From Barnesiella intestinihominis YIT 11860 (GTDB lineage: Bacteria > Bacteroidota > Bacteroidia > Bacteroidales > Barnesiellaceae): a DNA stretch of 64,000 nucleotides. The stretch lies in contig NZ_JH815203.1 in NCBI RefSeq assembly GCF_000296465.1, positions 905,189 to 969,188 on the forward strand. Reading direction: 5' to 3'. The translations under genes and the position numbers were made by a program. Each line of letters opens with the position of its first letter. Within the stretch, counting starts at the first letter, position 1. The notes beneath the pieces were generated by a model. The model did not search any database, was not told the DNA's origin, and saw only the letters and a program-made list of their open reading frames with translations. Positions 27,750-37,666 of the stretch are shown here, in pieces.

Positions 27750-28130
27750 ACGAACCCCTCCGTCACTACGTGCCACCTCCCCTATATTTTGCTATGCAAA
27801 ACACAGAGGAGGAGGTTAATACTTTCCGACATATTGTGTTTGTCCTTCTTCCCTGCCGTGTACCGTAGCATTACGGGGTGTTGCGTTAGCCATGTAGAGA
27901 AGGTGGTACGTAGTGATAGAAGGGTTGAAAAACACCATCTTATCAGTCTGTTTATATCAGATATTTAACCCCCTCGCCCTACGGGCACTCCCCCTATCTC
28001 ATCTGCCATGAGCAGAGGGAGAGGAGACCTGAATCTGTCACCTCCACGGCCGGTATTTTCTAACCCCTCCGGCACTTCGTGCCACCTCCCCTATCTCGGC
28101 TCATCGCCGAGCAGAGGAGGAGGTGAAAGC
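27750..28130. repeat. Mosaic hairpin repeats downstream of terminase
   Basis: Three linked forward units. Unit A at about 27754-27820 (stem GTCAC/GTGCC with a mismatch) is joined by the conserved linker to unit B at about 27845-27930 (CCGTAGCATTACGG). A CCCC-type unit follows with stem GCCC-TAC-GGGC at 27976-27986, then another unit A with GGCAC-TTC-GTGCC at 28071-28083 and a second hairpin CTCGGC-TCATC-GCCGAG. The same order with the same linkers recurs at 44.9-45.3 kb. No gene is seen here. Confidence 0.75.
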
Positions 28131-28514
28131 ATCTTCCTTTACAAAGGTTAGGGAAAACGGCACTACTTGCCATACTCTGCAATACTGAGAGATATCCCTC
28201 AGTACAAAAGACGGTAGACCATACATTTTGTTTACCTCTATCGAGTTTTGCCAAACAGCCATAGAAAAATTTTGATTTGGCAGATAGATATTATTTAGAA
28301 TTGATATAAATAAATTTTACTATTTATTTTCATTCCAAACTAACATATTTCCATAATATCACAAATAATAAAAAACTTTTTGAAATAATAAAAACACATA
28401 CTACATAAAATAATTTTTATTTTTGTTTAAAATCATATCAATCATTCAATTTAAAATAATTAGTTTTGCACATCGAAAACAGAATAAAGGACGTTCGACA
28501 GGTTTATACATTCG
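28131..28514 (+). promoter_or_regulatory. AT-rich upstream region of the TonB receptor cluster
   Basis: About 250 bases of strongly AT-rich DNA before the receptor gene. TAGTTTTG at 28461-28468 matches TAnnTTTG and would give a 40-base leader. A perfect seven-base inverted repeat TTATTTA/TAAATAA (28291-28297 and 28307-28313) is a possible operator, but its distance from the promoter is large and AT-rich repeats arise easily by chance. Confidence 0.35.
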
Positions 28515-31304
28515 GTGAAAACGAGAATAAAGCTCATAGGATTTATCTTACTACTTGGCTTGAATTTTCAAGGCATGGGACAGCATCGTTCTCATGGAGA
28601 ACCTCTACGGAAGGGACGCATCAGTCTGAAATTGACCGTACGCGATTCCCACAATCGTAACGCCGTAGAGTATGCCACTCTTTTATTGAAAAAGGGTAAA
28701 AATCGGCAATTCTCAGGTATCACCGACGAAAAAGGTTCTCACACCTTCTTATCCATTCCGAAAGGAGACTATGAACTGACCGTCACTTCCTTAGGTTACA
28801 AATCCCGGACAATCGACCTGCATGCTCGCAGAGATACGACTTTGACAATCTTACTCTTGTCGAACGATATCGCCATGCAAGACGTGGTGGTGACAGCCTA
28901 CGAATCGCGAGGAGCAACCAGTGCATCGCGTATCGACCGAAAAGCGATGGAGCATCTGCAACCGTCGAGCTTTACCGATTTGGTAGAACTGTTGCCGGGA
29001 AACGTCTCGAAGGATCCCTCTATGGGCTCGGCCAACCTGATAAAACTACGCGAAGCCGGTGGGACAGGGCCGAGCGACTACGACGTGACCTCGTTCGGGA
29101 CTTCGTTCGTTATCGACGGTGTCCCCCTCAACAACGATGCCAATATGCAGTATATCTCCAACAGTTGGGAAACGGGACGTAATACGACCGGCAAAGGGAT
29201 AGACATGCGTTCCATCTCCACCGACGACATCGCCAAAGTAGAAATCGTGAGGGGAATCCCTTCGGTAGAATACGGCGACCTCACCAGCGGACTGGTCAAC
29301 ATAGAACGGAAAAAGGGAGGGAACGATCTCGAAGCCCGTTTCAAAGCCGACATGCAAAGCCAACTGTTTTATGTGGGGAAAGGGATAGAACTGACGGATA
29401 AACAATTTACGCTCAATACGGGTATCGACTACCTCGATTCGAAAATAGACCCTCGCAACAACCGAGAAAACTTCAAACGGGTGACCGGCTCGATACGGGC
29501 CGAAAAACGATGGACGAACGATCATTGGCGATGGACTTTCAACTCCAATCTGAATTACCGGGGGACTTTCGAAAATGACAAAAACGATCCCGACCTCACT
29601 CCGTCGGGGGCAATAGACTCTTACGAATCGTCGAACAACGCCCTCTCCCTCGCCGGAACCCTATCGCTCAACAATCGCAAAAAGGGATTTTTCCGATCGC
29701 TTTCCTTGACGGCATCGGCCAGCGGTTCGTGGGACAATATCCACCAAGAAAAAACCGTCGTGCCCAGCAAATTGTCGGTCGTGCCCACGGCCACGCAACC
29801 GGGCGTACACGACGCCGAGATTCTGCCTTCGACCTATCTCGCATCGCTCGACGTGAACGGCAACCCGTTCAACGCATTCGTCAAAGCGATCGCCACATTC
29901 AACTACAATTACCGCAACTGGTTCAATATCATCAAGGTCGGAGGAGACTGGCGCATGAATAAAAACTACGGCGAAGGACAACTCTACGACATGAGGCGTC
30001 CCATCAGCATCGATATGACCACCCGTCCCCGACCGTTCAACGACATACCGGCCGAGCACAATCTCGCCTTTTTCATCGAGGAAGCCTCGAAGTTGCGATT
30101 GGGAAAACACCGCATCGACATTACCGCCGGCCTACGCAGCGCATCGCTGTCAAATCTCGATAACCGTTACGTCCTCGACGGAAAAATCTATCTCGACCCT
30201 CGTGTAAACGCAAAATGGGCATTGCCGCGTATCGGCGAGAGAAAGCCGTTGAGCATAGAACTATCGGGCGGAGTAGGCTGGCACACCAAAATGCCCGACA
30301 TTTCGAAACTTTATCCCGACCTTTTTTACTACGACCTTATACAGCTCAATTTCTTTTCGAACGAAAATCCGGCAGTCAATCGCATGAACGTCCGCACATT
30401 TGTCGACGACCTGACCAACTACAACCTGAAAGCCGCCCGAAACATGAAATGGGAAGTGCGCGCCGATTTTTCGATAGACGACCACCGGTTATTGGTAACC
30501 TACTTCCGGGAAAAAATGACTTCGGGATTCCGGCAGGGAAAATCCTACACCCGGTATATTTATAACCGATACAGTACCGAGGGGCTGGACCCATCGACGA
30601 TGACAGGGCCGCCCGACCTCGCCGACCTGACGTTTACCCCCGACACGATACTGAAAGTACAAAGCGTCCACACCAACGGAAGCCGAATTTTGAAAGAGGG
30701 CGTGGAATTTCAATACTCCTCGAAACGATTTCCGATAATCCGCACGAGACTGACGGTAAACGGAGCGTGGTTCCGCACGACCTATAACAACAGCCAGCCG
30801 GTGTACAAACGTCCCTCTGTCGTTATCGACGGTCGACAAATCAGATACATAGGACTTTACAACGAGGACGACGGTTATATTCGAGAAAGTTTCAATACCA
30901 ACTTTACATTCGACACCGATATACCGCGGCTCAAACTGGGATTCTCCACATCTATTCAGTGTATGTGGTTCACATCGAGCCAAAGCATGTGGGAAAGCGG
31001 GGTTCCCATCGCCTACGTCAATATGGAGGGCGAACTCCTTCCCTACACCGATGCCGAACGAAACGACATGATATTGCAACACTTGGTGGAACCGCACTAT
31101 GAAAACAACTTCAAAAAACGTACGATTCCCATCGATGCCAATATAAATATCAAGGTCACGAAGAAAATATGCCGGGATAAAATCGCACTGGCCTTATACG
31201 TCAATCGGTTGGTAAGCTATCACCCCGATTACACGTTGTTCGGGAACACAATCCGCCGGACTTCCAACCCCTACTTCGGCATGGAAATCAATTTCAGATT
31301 ATAG
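28515..31304 (+). CDS. TonB-dependent outer-membrane receptor with carboxypeptidase-like domain
   Basis: 929 residues from a GTG that begins a signal peptide (residues 1-22). Residues about 35-115 form a carboxypeptidase-regulatory-like beta domain (ITDEKGSHTFLSIPKGDYELTVTSLGY), followed by a plug (about 125-245, with VVVTAYESRGATSASRI and VEIVRGIPSVEYGDLTSG) and a 22-strand barrel ending in FRL. It imports a substrate across the outer membrane using TonB energy. There is no SusD partner, so a glycan substrate is less likely than a metal, siderophore, heme or peptide. It heads a long same-strand cluster. Confidence 0.9.
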   Translation: MKTRIKLIGFILLLGLNFQGMGQHRSHGEPLRKGRISLKLTVRDSHNRNAVEYATLLLKKGKNRQFSGITDEKGSHTFLSIPKGDYELTVTSLGYKSRTIDLHARRDTTLTILLLSNDIAMQDVVVTAYESRGATSASRIDRKAMEHLQPSSFTDLVELLPGNVSKDPSMGSANLIKLREAGGTGPSDYDVTSFGTSFVIDGVPLNNDANMQYISNSWETGRNTTGKGIDMRSISTDDIAKVEIVRGIPSVEYGDLTSGLVNIERKKGGNDLEARFKADMQSQLFYVGKGIELTDKQFTLNTGIDYLDSKIDPRNNRENFKRVTGSIRAEKRWTNDHWRWTFNSNLNYRGTFENDKNDPDLTPSGAIDSYESSNNALSLAGTLSLNNRKKGFFRSLSLTASASGSWDNIHQEKTVVPSKLSVVPTATQPGVHDAEILPSTYLASLDVNGNPFNAFVKAIATFNYNYRNWFNIIKVGGDWRMNKNYGEGQLYDMRRPISIDMTTRPRPFNDIPAEHNLAFFIEEASKLRLGKHRIDITAGLRSASLSNLDNRYVLDGKIYLDPRVNAKWALPRIGERKPLSIELSGGVGWHTKMPDISKLYPDLFYYDLIQLNFFSNENPAVNRMNVRTFVDDLTNYNLKAARNMKWEVRADFSIDDHRLLVTYFREKMTSGFRQGKSYTRYIYNRYSTEGLDPSTMTGPPDLADLTFTPDTILKVQSVHTNGSRILKEGVEFQYSSKRFPIIRTRLTVNGAWFRTTYNNSQPVYKRPSVVIDGRQIRYIGLYNEDDGYIRESFNTNFTFDTDIPRLKLGFSTSIQCMWFTSSQSMWESGVPIAYVNMEGELLPYTDAERNDMILQHLVEPHYENNFKKRTIPIDANINIKVTKKICRDKIALALYVNRLVSYHPDYTLFGNTIRRTSNPYFGMEINFRL

Positions 31305-31386
31305 AACCAATTAAAAATCAAGTCATTAAAGAGAGAACAGATTTACAAACGAATTTAATATACAATAAACATTCAATAAAACCATT

Positions 31387-32589
31387 ATGAAACTGAAAAG
31401 ATTTTTTTCATTCCTGTTGTTCGCCACTGTAATCACGGCGTTCACCGCTTGCGACGAAGACGAAGACACTTCCGTTCCCGTCGACGTAACCCTCAACTTT
31501 ACGGCTCCGTCGGACACGATCACCTCGTTCACATGGGCCGAAGGCAAGGCCACTTTCACAGACCTCAACCGTGGGAAAGAATACGAGCTCGACCTGTCCC
31601 AAAGTTCCGTCATCACACTTTCTTCGGGACTTTATAACATCACGGTCGAAGGAGCCATAGCCAGTACTTCGGGCGAAATCCTCTGCAATGTACGCAGCAC
31701 GAAAGACAACGTACAAATCTCTGCCCCATCGACTTCGATCGCTTTGGAGCTATCGATCTACACCCCGAGCAACTCCCTTATTCTCAAAGAGATTTATGTA
31801 ACGGGGACAGCCAATGATAAAGGGACTTCCAGTCTCTATGACAAATACTTCGTCATCTACAACAACAGCAGCGAAACCGTCTATGCCGACGGAGTGGCCT
31901 TGCTCGAAAGCACTTTCGGGACGACCGAGAAATACCAATACAACGACAACCCGCAACCGATGACGACCACGTTTACCGCAGCCGCCATCTATGTCATTCC
32001 GGGTAACGGTACGGAACACCCTCTCGCTCCGGGCGAACAACTCGTTCTCGCAGATCAAGGCTACGATTTCACACAGACCAAAGCCGATGCCATCGATTTG
32101 TCGATCGCCGATTTCGAATGGTATGACGAAACCGAAAAAGGCATGGACCCGGATATAGCCGAAGTTCCCAATCTCGACAAATGGTATAGCTACTCGGCTA
32201 CCATCTGGATGCCCAACAACCAAGCAAACCGCGCTTACGCTATCGCCCGCATGGGAGTGTCGAAAGACGAATTCCTCGCCAACTATTACAAAGAATATCA
32301 TTATACGGCCACGAACGGTAAAGAGATGACCAAAAAGGGTTATGACGTACCGGTAGCATGGGTTCTCGATGCCGTCAATCTGGGAAATACCGGCTTCGAA
32401 AGAATCGCTACCCCCGCAGTGCTCGACCGCAGTTATGCTACTACCGGAATCGCCGGGACAGACAAAACCCGTTTCGGACGGTCATTTATCCGCAAAGTAG
32501 CTTCTTCCACAGGCAGCTATACGGTTTACCAAGATACCGACGACTCGGCCAACGATTTCACCTTTACGACTCCATCGTTGAAGAAATAA
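31387..32589 (+). CDS. DUF4876 lipoprotein
   Basis: 400 residues. Lipoprotein signal MKLKRFFSFLLFATVITAFTAC with the lipidated Cys at 22, followed by acidic DEDED, which in Bacteroidota can act as a surface-export signal. The remainder is beta-rich, with an early fibronectin-like part (to about 120) and a lamin-tail-like domain (KEIYVTGT, YDKYFVIYNNSSETVYADG). I assign it to DUF4876, a family I know from neighbours of TonB receptors in Bacteroidales. It lies 82 bases after the receptor and may be a surface-exposed binding partner, taking the place of SusD. Function is not established. Confidence 0.8.
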   Translation: MKLKRFFSFLLFATVITAFTACDEDEDTSVPVDVTLNFTAPSDTITSFTWAEGKATFTDLNRGKEYELDLSQSSVITLSSGLYNITVEGAIASTSGEILCNVRSTKDNVQISAPSTSIALELSIYTPSNSLILKEIYVTGTANDKGTSSLYDKYFVIYNNSSETVYADGVALLESTFGTTEKYQYNDNPQPMTTTFTAAAIYVIPGNGTEHPLAPGEQLVLADQGYDFTQTKADAIDLSIADFEWYDETEKGMDPDIAEVPNLDKWYSYSATIWMPNNQANRAYAIARMGVSKDEFLANYYKEYHYTATNGKEMTKKGYDVPVAWVLDAVNLGNTGFERIATPAVLDRSYATTGIAGTDKTRFGRSFIRKVASSTGSYTVYQDTDDSANDFTFTTPSLKK

Positions 32590-32610
32590 TCTTAACAGAC
32601 ATCGGTCGTC

Positions 32611-34137
32611 ATGAAAATACGTTTCTGTTCTTTTCTAACCATAGCACTCTTTCTGCTCCCTGCTTTGCAGGGGGCGGAAAGAGACTCTTTGTCTTTGCTT
32701 CGCACGATTGCCGAGTATGAAGCCTTGTCTGCGAAATGGATAGAAACGGTTTATACCAACCCAGCCACCCGATATTACCAGCATTGTACTTCTCTGACCC
32801 GTATCTCCTTAAACGGGGTTTACGGAAAAGAAGACGAAGCTGCCCTCTTGCAAGCCGGCGACGGTTATCTGAAAGGAGCAGCCGACGTATCGTCGTGGAT
32901 AAAGCTGAGCGATCGCACCCGCCTATGGGGTAACGCCCGCTATACAACCGGAAAAGAAACCGGTGTCGTATGGAACGAAACAGCAGACTTCGAACTGCTC
33001 TACCCCTACGTCATGGCCGATTCCATCGGGGGAGACCTTTCCCTGCAAGAATATGCCTTCACGGGAGGATATTCGGGTCGAGCCGGAAAATTCACATGGG
33101 GTATCGAAGGGAGCTACCGTGCCGCACTGGAATATCGTAACCGGGATCCTCGTCCGAAGAACATCGTCTCGGACCTCGATTTTGCCGGCGGAGGTTCCGT
33201 GCGATTGGATAAATATGTCGTGGGAATATCGGTCATGGCACAAATATACAGCCAAGACAACACGCTCGACTTTTATGCCCCGCTGGGTAGCGCCTATATC
33301 TATACGATGACCGGGCTGGGAACGACCTCGGTACGATTCGGGAAAGGCGACGTCACCGATACGAACTACAAGGGCTACGGTTACGGAGCCGGCATTCAAC
33401 TGCTTCCCACACAAGGAAGGAAGGGCATATACGCCGCAGCGAACTACCGCAAATATAGCGTGACCCAACATCTCGACGGGTACAACAACCTGCCTTTAAC
33501 CGTACTCGACCGCACTCTGCTCGATATGACCGCCGGATATTCGACAAAGCAGGACATGCACACAGTCGGGATTCAAGTAAAAGGAGTACTCTATAACCGT
33601 AAAGGGACAGAGAACACCTTCGGCAGTGCCGCCGGCAATAATTACGACCAAATAGGCAGCACGACCCCGTACACCTCCGACCAAATGAAAATACAAGGTG
33701 AATTGCTGTACGGCATAAAGGCCGGGAAAAATTTTAAAGGGTACATTCGCCCCTATTACCTGTGGTTTCACACCGACATTCGTCAAAAAGAGAAAGAGCA
33801 TAGGCTAAAAATCAACAGCAGCGAATATGGACTGAAAATAGATGCAAGCGGCATATTCGAAAAATCTCTACTATCTTTATCGGGAAACATAGGAATTCGA
33901 ACCGGCGGCAATGGGGAATTGTCCATACCGAACGTACAGAAAGACTGCGTGCGTGAAATGCTGGAACATAATTTCGTCCTGTTGAAGACCCGACGAACAA
34001 ACTACGGAATAGAATTGAAATGGAGCCGAATATTCTCGGGCTGGGCTTTATCGGTCGCCGCCGACTGGCAGCAGAGCCATTACGAAAAGCACGGCACGGC
34101 CAACTATGCCGGAGTAAATATAGGATTTAATTTCTGA
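32611..34137 (+). CDS. DUF6850 outer-membrane beta-barrel protein
   Basis: 508 residues with a signal peptide (1-21, ending near LQGAERD). The rest shows regular alternating strands with aromatic girdles (for example YAAANYRKYSVTQHL, GELLYGIKAGKNF) and ends in Phe-Asn-Phe, the terminal Phe expected of an outer-membrane barrel. It fits the DUF6850 family. It begins 21 bases after the DUF4876 gene. Probable role: a second outer-membrane pore or assembly factor of the same transport system, from context only. Confidence 0.75.
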   Translation: MKIRFCSFLTIALFLLPALQGAERDSLSLLRTIAEYEALSAKWIETVYTNPATRYYQHCTSLTRISLNGVYGKEDEAALLQAGDGYLKGAADVSSWIKLSDRTRLWGNARYTTGKETGVVWNETADFELLYPYVMADSIGGDLSLQEYAFTGGYSGRAGKFTWGIEGSYRAALEYRNRDPRPKNIVSDLDFAGGGSVRLDKYVVGISVMAQIYSQDNTLDFYAPLGSAYIYTMTGLGTTSVRFGKGDVTDTNYKGYGYGAGIQLLPTQGRKGIYAAANYRKYSVTQHLDGYNNLPLTVLDRTLLDMTAGYSTKQDMHTVGIQVKGVLYNRKGTENTFGSAAGNNYDQIGSTTPYTSDQMKIQGELLYGIKAGKNFKGYIRPYYLWFHTDIRQKEKEHRLKINSSEYGLKIDASGIFEKSLLSLSGNIGIRTGGNGELSIPNVQKDCVREMLEHNFVLLKTRRTNYGIELKWSRIFSGWALSVAADWQQSHYEKHGTANYAGVNIGFNF

Positions 34138-34168
34138 CCGAAAAGAACAAACACATATAGCTTTTTAT

Positions 34169-35053
34169 ATGGAAACAATCATCAAATGCTCGAACCTCAC
34201 CCATTACTACGGGTCGAGAAAAATATACGAAGACCTCAACTTCGAAGTCCCCAAAGGGAGGATTTTGGGGTTGCTGGGGAAAAACGGTACAGGGAAAACG
34301 ACCACGATCAATATTTTAATGGGTTACTTGAAACCCCGCTCGGGCGAATGCCGTATCTTCGGAGAAGACATACAGCGAATGCAGCCGGTGACCCGCGAGC
34401 GTATCGCCCTGCTCATCGAGAACCATGTGCAATACACGTTCATGAATATCGAACAGATAGAGCGATTTTACTCGGCTTTTTATCCGAAATGGAACAAAGA
34501 AGCCTATTATGAACTCATGCGCAAACTGAAAGTCGCGCCGAAACAAAAAATCTCCCGCATGTCATGCGGACAAAGGTCGCAGGTGGCTCTGGGTCTCATT
34601 CTCGCCCAAAACGCCGATTTGCTGGTACTCGACGATTTCTCGATAGGACTCGACCCCGGCTACCGCCGACTCTTCACAGAGTATCTGCGCGAATACGCCA
34701 AAGCCGAAGAAAAGACCATCTTCCTTACCTCGCACATCATACAGGACATGGAACGGCTGGTCGACGACTGTATCATCATGGATTACGGCCGCATATTGAT
34801 TCAGAAGCCTGTAAAGGAATTGCTCGACACCTTCACACGCTATACCTTCAAAACATCGTCGCCCGACAAGCTCCCCCACGACCCGTCGTTATACAGCACG
34901 GCGGCCATACGGGATTCTGCCGAGACCTACTCGTTCGAAAACGAAGAACGTATCAAACAGATATTGCAAGAGCAATCGATACCCTATACCGATTTCAAAT
35001 CCGAGAAAATGAATCTGGAAGATGTTTTCATCGGATTGACCGGAAAATACTAA
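34169..35053 (+). CDS. ABC transporter ATP-binding protein with atypical motifs
   Basis: 294 residues. Walker A GKNGTGKTT at 37-45 is intact. The signature is MSCGQ (131-135) in place of LSGGQ, and Walker B LLVLDD (151-156) has Asp where the catalytic Glu normally stands; the switch His is in LTSHI. The C-terminal 70 residues resemble the regulatory tail of export-type ABC-2 ATPases. It should pair with the membrane protein encoded next (19-base gap). The Asp substitution may slow ATP hydrolysis, suggesting a regulated or mechanical rather than bulk-transport role. Confidence 0.88.
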   Translation: METIIKCSNLTHYYGSRKIYEDLNFEVPKGRILGLLGKNGTGKTTTINILMGYLKPRSGECRIFGEDIQRMQPVTRERIALLIENHVQYTFMNIEQIERFYSAFYPKWNKEAYYELMRKLKVAPKQKISRMSCGQRSQVALGLILAQNADLLVLDDFSIGLDPGYRRLFTEYLREYAKAEEKTIFLTSHIIQDMERLVDDCIIMDYGRILIQKPVKELLDTFTRYTFKTSSPDKLPHDPSLYSTAAIRDSAETYSFENEERIKQILQEQSIPYTDFKSEKMNLEDVFIGLTGKY

Positions 35054-35072
35054 TCCTTTTATCATCGGAATT

Positions 35073-35744
35073 ATGAATAAAGCTATATTTTTCAAAGAGT
35101 GGATCAAAACCCGGGGGCTGTTTTTCATCGCCCTGCTGGTATCGCTTTGTTTCGCCGGATACGTCATGATGCGCATCAACCGGGTCATCACTTTCAAGGG
35201 GGCCGACCACCTGTGGGCCATCTTGTTGAGCCGGGATACCGTGTTTATCGAGTTGCTACAATACCTGCCGCTCATCATAGGCGCACTGTTCGCTTCGTCG
35301 CAGTTTATTCCCGAAATGACGCAGAAACGGTTGAAACTGACTTTACACCTCCCTTATCCTCAACAACGCATGATTCTATTGATGTTGTTGGCGGGAGTCG
35401 CGCAAATCAGCATCGTCTTTCTGTTGCAAGCCGCTTCCTTGTGGATTTACCTGCAACAACATATCGCCTGCGAAATGGTCGCGCGCATATTGCTGACAGC
35501 GGCTCCGTGGTATATCTGCGGTTATACCGCCTACCTGCTGACGGCGTGGATATGCCTCGAACCGACGTGGAAACTGCGCATCGTCAATCTACTGATCGCC
35601 GCAGGTATCGTGCGAATCTTTTTCCTGCTCGACAAACCGGAAGCCTATAATTCGTTTCTGCCGACGCTTATTATTTTCACCATTCTGTGCGCATCGCTTT
35701 CTATCCGGTCGGTTGTCCGATTCAAAGAAGGTTGCCAAGACTAA
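35073..35744 (+). CDS. ABC-2-type membrane permease
   Basis: 223 residues with about six transmembrane helices (near 12-32, 58-78, 100-125, 140-160, 168-188 and 192-212). The N-terminus FFKEWIKTRGLFFIALL is characteristic of ABC-2 permeases partnered with cytosolic ATPases. It lies between the ATPase and DUF4857 genes, with short gaps on both sides, and is the likely inner-membrane channel partner. Confidence 0.75.
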   Translation: MNKAIFFKEWIKTRGLFFIALLVSLCFAGYVMMRINRVITFKGADHLWAILLSRDTVFIELLQYLPLIIGALFASSQFIPEMTQKRLKLTLHLPYPQQRMILLMLLAGVAQISIVFLLQAASLWIYLQQHIACEMVARILLTAAPWYICGYTAYLLTAWICLEPTWKLRIVNLLIAAGIVRIFFLLDKPEAYNSFLPTLIIFTILCASLSIRSVVRFKEGCQD

Positions 35745-35765
35745 TTTCAAAAACGGTATACTACA

Positions 35766-36989
35766 ATGAAAAAATTCAGCAAAATATTTTTCTACCTGAC
35801 GGCAGTCGTCCTATTGTCGTGGTTATTGCCGTGGCTTTTGCAATTCGCAGCCTCCAAACCGGGAAACGATCCTTTCACGTTGTACAGTTGCGTAACCAAA
35901 CGGTTCGCATACATACAATCGAGCAAGGATAACGGAGTAAAACGCTACGACGCGAACGGAACGGAATATACGGTAGCACAATTCGACTCCATATTGCCTA
36001 CCTTTTATTACAGACAGCTGTTCTCGAAAGACCGGCTGCCCGACACAATCAACGGGAAAGAGGTGACCCCGAAAATCATCGCTCACGGAAATTTCACATT
36101 CAAGCAGTCGGCCCGAGACGTGAATGTGACGAAGCCCGCATTGAACATGATTATGGAATCGATGCCGGACCGGATCGACCTCGAAAACCCCATCGAAGCT
36201 TTCCGCACGACCGATCGTATCACTTTCATCGATATGCGGGACAACACGGTCAACGAAAAAAAATCGGCTTTGTTCGACAAAGTCATGAAACAAAAAGGGT
36301 TTGAATTTCCCATGCGAACCTTGTCGGGAAACCCGACGAACCGGAAAGAGTATGACGAGGGGTATCTGATGGTAGACAACAACCACCGAGTATTCCATGT
36401 GAAACAAACCAAAGGACTGCCCTACGTGCGTGAAACGGGTGTGGCTCCCGAATTGGGTATCGAGCATGTAGCCATCACCGAATTCAGCAACCGCAAAACT
36501 CTGGGATTGTTAACGGACAAAGATAACAACCTATATGTATTGAACCGGGATTACACGTTGCACAAATTGCCGATAGACAAATACGACCCCAAGACCAACA
36601 CCCTGACCATCATGGGCGATATCTTCTACTGGACCCTAAAAATAAGCGACGAAAAGGGCGTGACCACATACGCCGTCGACGCTGACAGTTATGCTTTCGC
36701 CGACAGCCTGCGCTATGACTACCCGGAGACTGCTCTCGACAAATGGTCGAAATATATTTTCCCGTTCGAACTGTCGTTCACATCTTACGACGACCAATGG
36801 GTAAAACCGCGTGTGAGCATGGGATCGTGCTGGGTACTGATTTTGAACTTCGTTTTGGCCGCTTTGCTTTATTTTACAGCATGTAAAGGTAGCACATGTA
36901 GCCGCCGTCAAAAATTCATAACGACCGTAGCGACCATGATATTGGGCATATATCTGTTTATTCCGCTACTGGTTTGCAAACGGGCATAA
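35766..36989 (+). CDS. DUF4857 membrane-anchored protein
   Basis: 407 residues. One helix at about 8-27 anchors the N-terminus; a large periplasmic region spans about 30-350 with repeated short beta-strand motifs. Two helices close the protein (about 358-376 and 387-403). I assign DUF4857, a family found beside DUF4876 and the ABC pair. It could bridge the inner-membrane ABC pair to periplasmic parts. No enzymatic motif is visible. Confidence 0.75.
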   Translation: MKKFSKIFFYLTAVVLLSWLLPWLLQFAASKPGNDPFTLYSCVTKRFAYIQSSKDNGVKRYDANGTEYTVAQFDSILPTFYYRQLFSKDRLPDTINGKEVTPKIIAHGNFTFKQSARDVNVTKPALNMIMESMPDRIDLENPIEAFRTTDRITFIDMRDNTVNEKKSALFDKVMKQKGFEFPMRTLSGNPTNRKEYDEGYLMVDNNHRVFHVKQTKGLPYVRETGVAPELGIEHVAITEFSNRKTLGLLTDKDNNLYVLNRDYTLHKLPIDKYDPKTNTLTIMGDIFYWTLKISDEKGVTTYAVDADSYAFADSLRYDYPETALDKWSKYIFPFELSFTSYDDQWVKPRVSMGSCWVLILNFVLAALLYFTACKGSTCSRRQKFITTVATMILGIYLFIPLLVCKRA

Positions 36990-37017
36990 CCCGACGATTC
37001 GTTTATAAAATATTTGC

Positions 37018-37025
37018 TATCTTTG
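37018..37025 (+). promoter_or_regulatory. -7 element upstream of the OB-fold lipoprotein
   Basis: TATCTTTG, 50 bases before the start at 37075. It suggests that the last genes of the cluster can be transcribed separately from the receptor-ABC part. Confidence 0.5.
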
Positions 37026-37074
37026 TCATAACAAAAATAAAGAAAAGATTTACAAACATTTAAACTACAACAAT

Positions 37075-37650
37075 ATGAAAAAATCCATTTTTATCCTTGC
37101 AGCCGTCGCCTTGCTCGCTATGGTGAGCTGCAACAACAAAGCTAAGGAGAATCAGAATCAAGAAAGCGCCGCAACAGTGGCTCTGAGCGTAGACGACATT
37201 TTAGCCGAAGGGGACAGCCTCGTGGGAAAAACCGTTACCGTAGAGGGTGTGTGCACCCATATCTGTAAACACGGCGGCAAGAAACTCTTCATGATGGGAA
37301 CCGACGACACCAAAATGTTGCGTGCAGAGGCTTGCGAACTGGGCAGCTTCCCCGCTGAGGTTGTGAACAGTCTCGTATCGGTGACGGGAACTCTCGAAGA
37401 AGACCGTATCGATGAAGCTACCATACAGAGAATGGAAGAACAGGACAAAAATCAAAGCGGAGAGAAACACGGTGACGGAGAAGCCGGATGCGAAAGTGAA
37501 AAGAAAGCTGCCGGACAAGCCGACATCAATACATTCGAAGGTCGCATACAGAACTTCCGAGAACGCCTTGCCAAAGCCAAAGAAGCCGGTAAAGACTATT
37601 TCGTGATGTCGTATCACATCAACACGACCAGTTACGAAATTAAAAATTAA
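37075..37650 (+). CDS. OB-fold lipoprotein with Cys/His motif
   Basis: 191 residues. Lipobox ending at Cys20 (AMVSC). Residues 38-115 look like an OB-fold of the tRNA-anti-like type (GKTVTVEGVC, then VSVTGTLEEDRI). The fold contains CTHICKH (two Cys and two His within seven residues), a plausible metal- or heme-binding site in a periplasmic or surface lipoprotein. The C-terminal third is a charged coil with one more Cys. It is followed 16 bases later by a PepSY membrane protein, which supports a metal-handling theme. Binding is inferred. Confidence 0.75.
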   Translation: MKKSIFILAAVALLAMVSCNNKAKENQNQESAATVALSVDDILAEGDSLVGKTVTVEGVCTHICKHGGKKLFMMGTDDTKMLRAEACELGSFPAEVVNSLVSVTGTLEEDRIDEATIQRMEEQDKNQSGEKHGDGEAGCESEKKAAGQADINTFEGRIQNFRERLAKAKEAGKDYFVMSYHINTTSYEIKN

Positions 37651-37666
37651 CTCATAGAAACCGAAC

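Noticed and set aside
28131-28514. Possible Fur box before the TonB receptor
   Set aside because: Only AT-rich partial palindromes are present; none resembles a convincing Fur operator.
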